This document shows, one piece after another, positions 58,325-64,000 of a stretch of 64,000 bases of DNA. Numbering within the stretch: position 1 is the stretch's first letter; each line of letters begins with the position of its first letter. The notes beneath the pieces were generated by a model. The model saw nothing but the letters and a program-made list of their open reading frames with translations. It did no database searches and was not told where the DNA came from. Both the position numbers and the translations under genes were made by a program. The stretch comes from Pterois miles. Lineage: Eukaryota; Chordata; Actinopteri; Perciformes; Scorpaenidae. Location: positions 19,863,001-19,927,000 of the forward strand of contig CAMQGK010000637.1 of the NCBI GenBank assembly GCA_947000775.1. Direction: 5' to 3'.

Positions 58325-58870
58325 GTGTTTGATATTTAACCCTCTGAGAACCATAATAGACCAGCTTTTGTCCTTTTGAGAGGGGTACAGGGGGTCTTTA
58401 CAGGAAGATAAATAGTCACCATTAGATGTTCTCCAGAAACGGTGTACATCATCTGAAAGCTGGGAACCTGAAGATTAATTTGAGATGCAGCTTATTGTGT
58501 CAAGTTGTTCTTGTCATAAACACAATGTCTTATAATTTGTTGCATCAGTGGATGTGTTGATACCATTTGTTACACAGATTTGATCATTTTTTACCACTCA
58601 AAAATTGATACAAAATTAGCAATAATGACTCAAAAATACAATGTTAAGACACCAAGACCTTTAGGAACACCACAGAAAAAGCCATGCTATGATTTGGCAT
58701 CAAAAACGTTTGAAATTTGGAGATTTTTGCAACAATTGCGTTCAGTGTGAAGGTGTATGTAGGTGTGAAAGTGTGTCTATGTATACATGTGTATATGTCA
58801 GCTTTTTGAGTTTACCTTACATTTCTGTTTGAATGTACCACTGGGTTTACAAAAAAATTGCAAACACACG
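58325..58870 (+). repeat. Probable dispersed repeat
   Basis: AACCCTCTGAGAACC, GACCAGCTTTTGTCC, TGTACATCATCTGAAAGCTG and TTGTGTCAAGTTGTTCTTGT are phrases I associate with a fish dispersed repeat, but no second copy lies in this window. No coding frame. Confidence 0.3.
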
Positions 58871-59024
58871 ACTGCAAATAGTACATATACTGTAGATGAA
58901 TTCACAAGAAATTTGCAATAAAAGAACTGCATTTTTCAGCGATTAGATGCCTGGCGCTTTTGTTCAGGAAACTGTTCAGGAACCCCCTTACTGTCAATCT
59001 ACCTAGGAAAGCCATCCATCCTGT

Positions 59025-59520
59025 TAGGCTCAAGTCAGGCAGGACTGGACTCAACAGCACAACTCAAAAACAGAAGTCAAAAAGGAACAGGCTTTAATCG
59101 GTACATGGGAGGTCAATCAGTACAGCAAACAAGTCCAAAAATGCGAGGCAAGGGGCATGGTCAAAAAACAGGCAGAGATCAATATACACGAGGAGTCTTA
59201 CTGAATAATGATGGCGGGAACGCTTTCTCACAGGGAACAAAGACGATCTGGCACAGACGGGAAGGGAAGCACACATTAAATACCAGTGAGGGGGGTGACC
59301 TACTATGCACAGGGCGGGGGGAAGACAATCAGACGCAGGTGAATGGTGCCGAATCTAGGACAGCGGGAGGTGCTCAAACGTAGTGGCGGGAAGCATGCAG
59401 GGAAGGAAGTGATGTGATCTGGAACGAGAGGAAAAGTTAGAGTACCAAAATAAAACAAGAAGTGCAGCATGCAAAACAGAAACACCACACAGAACTTAAG
59501 ACCTGGATGTTGTAACACAT
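59025..59520. repeat. Possible solo LTR or related repeat
   Basis: A GC-richer block with GGCAGGACTGGACTCAACAG, AACAGGCTTTAATCGGTAC, ACACATTAAATACCAGTGAG, CAATCAGACGCAGGTGAATG and GCGGGAAGCATGCAGGGA has the texture of a reversed Gypsy-type fish LTR, with primer-like and leader-like phrases. Neither TG..CA termini nor a target duplication could be fixed, and no internal coding region is present. The open frames on both strands are accidental. Confidence 0.35.
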
Positions 59521-59559
59521 CCTCCGAATGCTCTAGGTCTCTAGTTTGTGGCTGTAAAG

Positions 59560-59790
59560 TTTCATGAGGCTGTGATTATCCGAGAGGTCACCACAGGTCA
59601 TTTTATACAGAGAGGTTTAAAAAAAAAAGTCTCACTATAATGAAATGGCTACTGCGGGGACTAAACTCATTACACATGAATACAAGTTCCATTGGATCCA
59701 CAAGAGTTTCAGCTTTACAGTGATACCCAGTTTAAGTAATTCCAAGTCTGTTTAGGGAATTGTAATCACAGCAATTACAGCACCCATTCA
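59560..59790 (+). repeat. Dispersed repeat fragment related to 20.2 kb
   Basis: CATTACACATGAATACAAG, TTGGATCCACAAGAGTTTCA, GTGATACCCAGTTTAAG and CTGTTTAGGGA align with 20260-20350. It is a fragment of the left module only. Confidence 0.6.
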
Positions 59791-62221
59791 AGTAAAAGTT
59801 AAATCACTGCCGTTGCATTGTTGGGTAAAGTGTTGCAATAAAAGTCATTTGATTTACTGATTCACTGTACAGTGTTTTGCTGGAAGGAAGCGTGAAAGTC
59901 TAGATTGGTCTGTCTGTTTATGAATCCCTGTACGAGATTTCTAGGAGCCCTCAACAGCAGTCTCTAAAGAAGCAGAGGTGTCAATCCACAGCGTGTTGTG
60001 CCTTACTGTACAAGTTCATCACATCATTGTGCGTTTCAATTTAAAGAAAGTTTACACAATTTCACGTCTGTGCAGTCGCACCGCTCCGCATTTAATGGTT
60101 TCCCTCATTGTTTGTGTTAAATCCTGTGCTAAGTCGTATTTGACCAGCAGCTGAGTTTATGAAAGTTCAGTCTGCTGAGAAGTGGAACTAAGACTGTTTT
60201 CAACGTGGGGATTCTGACTTGGCTCAGCTCCTCTGTATTAAATTTGCCAAAGCATACAGTGAAAGGCACAAAAACACAAATGGAGGTACAAAACAAGAAA
60301 ATTGGGTTTTAATCAAACTGCATGGCAACTTCATGGTTTTATATTTCAGGAGCCATCACTAATGCTACATTCAGAGTGTAATCACTCCAACACCACACAG
60401 GCTTGTTTTAAAGCTGGCATTTAGTGCTACAAAGTGATGAATCACTGCAATATTTGTCAGACTGTCAACATTTGAGAAAAATGTGTCAGCGCTGTATTTA
60501 CCTTGCTAAACCTTGACTCAGTATGGCCTGCAATGGCTGAAATGAACAGATGGTGCTGATAATAATCCTAAATAGAAAATATGAGACGACAAATTTGGAC
60601 TTATTTAAGTTGCTTAATGTGTTGCTCTTTCTTTGCAACTTCACATTTATGATACACAAATACAATATTTTTAGCTCAATTTTCTTCTTTTAGTGTCGCT
60701 GCAACATGTTCCCTACTCATCATACACTGCTGCTTTGTCAGATACCTTTCCATCACTTTTCAGTTGCAACAAACGTGTGTGATATGAATTTGACACTTTT
60801 AATTTAACAGTTGCCCACTCTTCATTCTCACAAAGTTGAGGTTTTGGCTTCTTTATGCAAGTCAATGGGCTTCTGGCACAACTCGCCACCTCTGGAAACC
60901 CCCTAGAAACTTTTAAACTACCTGTTGTCGATCTAAAATGAAAACCGATTCAGTAAATGCATGTCTTATTTCTCGCATAAAATGTTTCCAGAAACACATT
61001 TCAGTGAATTATTATCAGTATTATCAGTATGTGAAGATGAGAATGTGTTGTGTGAACATGAAAGATGAACAAACAGCTGATTGTAATGTGAAAGTGACTG
61101 GACACAAATAGCAGTCTCCTGGATGACAGACCTACATTTGTTGGACCCATCCACCTCCCTGCTCTTTTGCTCTTTACACTACGTCACCACAGAGATTTCC
61201 TTGAGTGTTTAAAATTAACGCTGGGGGGCACCTTGTGCATCTGTATCGAATGCCACAAGCCGGAACAAGGCGTTGGCATTTGACGTCCTGGGAATGAGAA
61301 CAGGCTGCTTTTGTTGGCCAATCCTAAACAAGTGTTACTGTTAAATTCACAACATCATGCATGTGTTTACTGTGACTGAAAAGTAACGCAGAGGGGTCGG
61401 ACAGAGCGCTAGTTGGGATGCTACACTAAAAGAAGAAAACTGAGCCACAAATATATGATTGTATCATAAATGTGAAGTTGCAAAAACAAAGAGCATCACA
61501 ATAAGCAGCTTAAATAATTCTGAATTTCTTGTCTCATATTTTCTAATTTACAAGATGATTATTATTGGCACCATCTTATTAGATCATGGCAAGTTGTCCA
61601 TGTAAACGTCCCTCCCACCTCAGACACTTTCAGAGCAAAATACATGACACCACGAGATAAAAATAAGACGGTAAAAGACAGAGATTTTTTATATAAGTCA
61701 GGTCAGTTACCTTAAAGTAAAAAATACAAATTTCTGCACAGTGTTGATTGAACGTGGCATCATGTTTGTGCTATAAATGTGACTTAAGCGTTGAGACAAG
61801 TTTGTCGTCTAGTTGGCGTTCCTGTTTCAGGGGGCATTACACCACATTTATCAAAGTCAGAAGTCAAAAAGTCTGACTTAACATTTCTGGAACAGAGCAC
61901 ATCTGCTGAGTGAGGGACAAAAACGACAGCTTTACACCTCTCAGAGGAACCGGGGAGACTGGTGCTCTTTGATGCTTCAGAGTACAGTTTAGCACAACAT
62001 TAGTATTCACCGCTGACGCATGACAGCCAAATGCTATTTTTTCTTTACTGTATGAATTTGTGCAGTGTGAAATGTCAGTTTCTATTTGACAGCTCATTTG
62101 TCAGTCCTTTAGGCTCCTGGTAGGCATCATCCTTTCAGTGTACAGACACGCAAGCCCTCCACCTGCCCTCTCACGTGGAAACATCCCTGGACCGGCGCCC
62201 ACAGTCAGTCTGACCTGTGCT
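59791..62221. other. No gene recognised
   Basis: No exon pair or repeat boundary was found. The segment at 61225-61315 (GCTGGGGGGCACCTTGTGCA, CCACAAGCCGGAACAAGGCG) may be another dispersed repeat, without a second copy here. Confidence 0.35.
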
Positions 62222-62490
62222 GACACACACACAGCCGAATACTTCTATCTTTGTGAGGACACTCAACATCATGCATTCAGTAGCCCCTTACCTTAACCTC
62301 AACCATCACGACTAAACCCCTGACCCAAACCCTTACCCAAACCTAAACCTAATTCTAACCTGGATCTTAAGTTTGAACCCTCACAAGGCCTTTGGAGGTC
62401 TGTCCAAAGCTAAAATGTCCTCACTATGAAGATATAAAACTCAAAGTGGTCCTCACAAAGATAGATGTACAAGCACATATACACACACAG
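62222..62490. repeat. Fold-back repeat with telomere-like strand bias
   Basis: CACACACAGCCGAATACTTCT then ATCTTTGTGAGGAC at the left mirrors GTCCTCACAAAGATAGATGT then ACAAGCACATATACACACAC at the right. Between them 62286-62360 is a run of degenerate CCTTAACC/CCTTACCC/AAACCTAAACC units resembling the vertebrate telomere hexamer, then TGAACCCTCACAAGGCCTTT. This is a dispersed fish/vertebrate repeat with inverted ends and no coding potential. Confidence 0.65.
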
Positions 62491-62693
62491 TAGCTGGGAG
62501 GAAACAATGACCACTGAAGCTGCTTTTATTTGGTTTATTTGGTTAATATGAGCAGACATTTGTTTGTCCACTGAGGTTTTTAACCTTTCAGTTGGTTCCA
62601 TTGCTTTTTCAGAACAACCCTTATAAACTGTACGCCCATTGTCACATGTGCAAAGCTGGAAATGCATCATTATCAGCATCTATGCATGTTGGT

Positions 62694-62860
62694 CGTGTCT
62701 AGAAGGTAATCCGCAAATGGCAAAATTTGCAAAAGGCTCTCACGAGACTCACTGTTAGCTCAGCCTATATTAATCTTAACTATTTGAGGTTAATGTCTAA
62801 ACTTTAGCATCTTGTGAGAGTTTTGCAATTTACGTTCTACCTTCCAGCCACACCCCTCTG
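62694..62860. repeat. Imperfect fold-back element
   Basis: GTCTAGAAGGTAATCCGCAA ... GCTCTCACGAGA faces TCTTGTGAGAGTTTTGCAAT ... CTACCTTCCAGCCACAC, forming an imperfect hairpin of about 165 bases. The sequence from 63842 (GTCTAGAAGGCAACTTGCAA) starts the same way. Confidence 0.45.
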
Positions 62861-62876
62861 CTCTCAAGCTACCAAG

Positions 62877-62927
62877 GCAGGATAAATATGGACGCAGGAT
62901 AAATATGGACGCAGGATAAATATGGAC
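62877..62927 (+). repeat. Perfect triple tandem repeat, 17-bp unit
   Basis: GCAGGATAAATATGGAC occurs three times head to tail without a mismatch. The identity of the units implies recent expansion or gene conversion. Confidence 0.95.
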
Positions 62928-63837
62928 ATGTGTGATATCATCTCTGTTTGTAACACCAGAGATCTAAAAGAGTATTCCACTGACTTAGTATTACACTCCT
63001 ATAACACTGTCTTTTTTTATTCCATGCATCCTTATTTCTTGTCAAAACTGAGGACCTACATTACCCATAATGCAACTTGGTGGTCAGACATTTGTGTGTA
63101 TTGTTATGTTAGTAGCAACTAACGTAGCCTCAAGCCGTGAGCCTCAAACAGAGATGAGGTGCAGGCTACAGAGGTCAGGTAACATCACTTCTTTCTAACA
63201 CCACAACCTCACATTTATTTTAATTTTCAAACTTGTAGCCTTCAGCAGTTTAGTTCAACGTCCCACCATCAACTTGTGAAACTTGGATTTCTTAGTGTTT
63301 TCTACAAGAAAATAAAGAATCTAAAGTGCAGACATGAGTATGATAAGACCTCACAGAGACCCTCAAGGGGAGCAGCCGAGGAATGAGGCGTGTGTTGTTT
63401 CTGCTCAGCAAAGTGGACTCTTGTTTTCTGTCGCCTCCTCAAGGATTGCTTTAGAGAAACTAAAGGAGCCTCTCATCACAGCCTCAAGATGTCACACACA
63501 ACAAGAACACTGATTCTGATAACATGATTTAAAAAAGCTGTTTTGAGATCACCTCACTCTCAAGTGTTTACCAATAACTTTATTTTCAATGGTTGGAGCC
63601 AAAAAGAGTGGCAACCAGAAGAGCTGAATGCTGAAGCTCTCGAGTCTTGTTCTATCAAGATAAACACACCCTTATCTTTAAGCCTTAGTATCCTAATAAG
63701 ACACCCACACAGCCCACACAGTCCTTTTCTGGATACAGTTTATCACAGCCTTTAGAGGAACTTCAGCCTCTCAGGCAACTTTTTCTCTTTCAACAACTGT
63801 AATATAAGTTGGATCCACATGACCATAACGTCAAAGG
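62928..63837. other. No gene recognised
   Basis: Unique-looking DNA; short frames only. Confidence 0.4.
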
Positions 63838-64000
63838 GTCATGTCTAGAAGGCAACTTGCAAAACATTACAAAAAACTTTACAATACTTGCTGCCCGACG
63901 ACCTATCCTAAACTTAACCATCAGAGGCCAATTCCTCACCTTAGTTATTAAGGTTATTAAGGTTACTAAGGTCAATGCCTAACCTTAACTATTCAAGGTC
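63838..64000 (+). repeat. Start of a repeat that runs off the window
   Basis: It opens like 62694, then has CCTATCCTAAACTTAACCAT and a short tandem of AAGGTTATT/AAGGTTACT units (about 63945-63972). The rest lies beyond the window end. Confidence 0.4.

Noticed and set aside
1..64000. CRISPR arrays, prokaryotic operons, phage or integrated viral genes
   Set aside because: No regularly spaced identical repeats, no ribosome-binding-site-led gene runs and no viral protein motifs were seen. The only reverse-transcriptase traces are LINE-type.

Overview
The window looks like gene-poor nuclear DNA from a ray-finned (teleost) fish. It is AT-rich, has no long open reading frame, and is crowded with repeat types I associate with teleosts: tRNA-derived SINEs, an L2/Rex1-type LINE, an RTE/Rex3-like LINE tail, a Tc1 transposon with 200-bp inverted repeats, hAT remnants, a Tigger-like MITE and several small TTAA-flanked elements. 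Nothing suggests bacterial, phage, plasmid or viral sequence: no operons, no CRISPR, no rRNA.

Layout. 0-10 kb: a dispersed repeat (1.59-2.09 kb), a LINE/SINE 3' tail (3.1 kb), a Tigger-like MITE (5.07-5.60 kb) and a TTAA-flanked element with other repeats nested in it (7.10-8.78 kb). 10-24 kb: mostly unique AT-rich DNA, with a decayed hAT element beside a LINE reverse-transcriptase remnant (16.35-17.9 kb) and a SINE with a perfect 19-bp target-site duplication (18.4-18.8 kb). 24.9-28.8 kb: a large imperfect inverted duplication whose spacer holds a fold-back TTAA element. 28.9-30.7 kb: two exon-like remnants of a DEG/ENaC (ASIC-type) ion-channel gene on the minus strand, with in-frame stops and a transposon-like element between them. 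31.3-36.4 kb: dense mobile DNA (two hAT-type elements, two SINEs, one Tc1 element that appears to sit inside another repeat). 39-51.5 kb: a LINE 3' end, two further copies of the 18.4-kb SINE family, a nested repeat at 47 kb, and a segmental duplication at 49.9-51.5 kb in which one copy carries a TTAA MITE that the other lacks. 52.4-53.1 kb: the second copy of the fold-back element, inverted relative to the first.

53.7-57.2 kb is the only stretch that looks like a live or recently live gene neighbourhood. A CpG-rich segment near 54.2-54.9 kb carries mirror-image YY1-like sites and could be a bidirectional promoter. Leftward lie a 5' splice donor and a well-formed second exon with matching phase, encoding about 30 N-terminal residues. 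Rightward lie a well-spliced lysine/leucine-rich exon and a terminal exon with a stop and a nearby poly(A) signal; the first of these carries an in-frame TAA. I could not name either gene. 57-64 kb is again repeats and unique AT-rich DNA.

These features do not form a pathway or defence system. The most notable items are the broken channel gene, the candidate divergent promoter with its flanking exons, and several clean records of transposition (target duplications, an empty paralogous site, nested insertions). All family assignments come from reading translations and motifs by eye; none was confirmed by a search.
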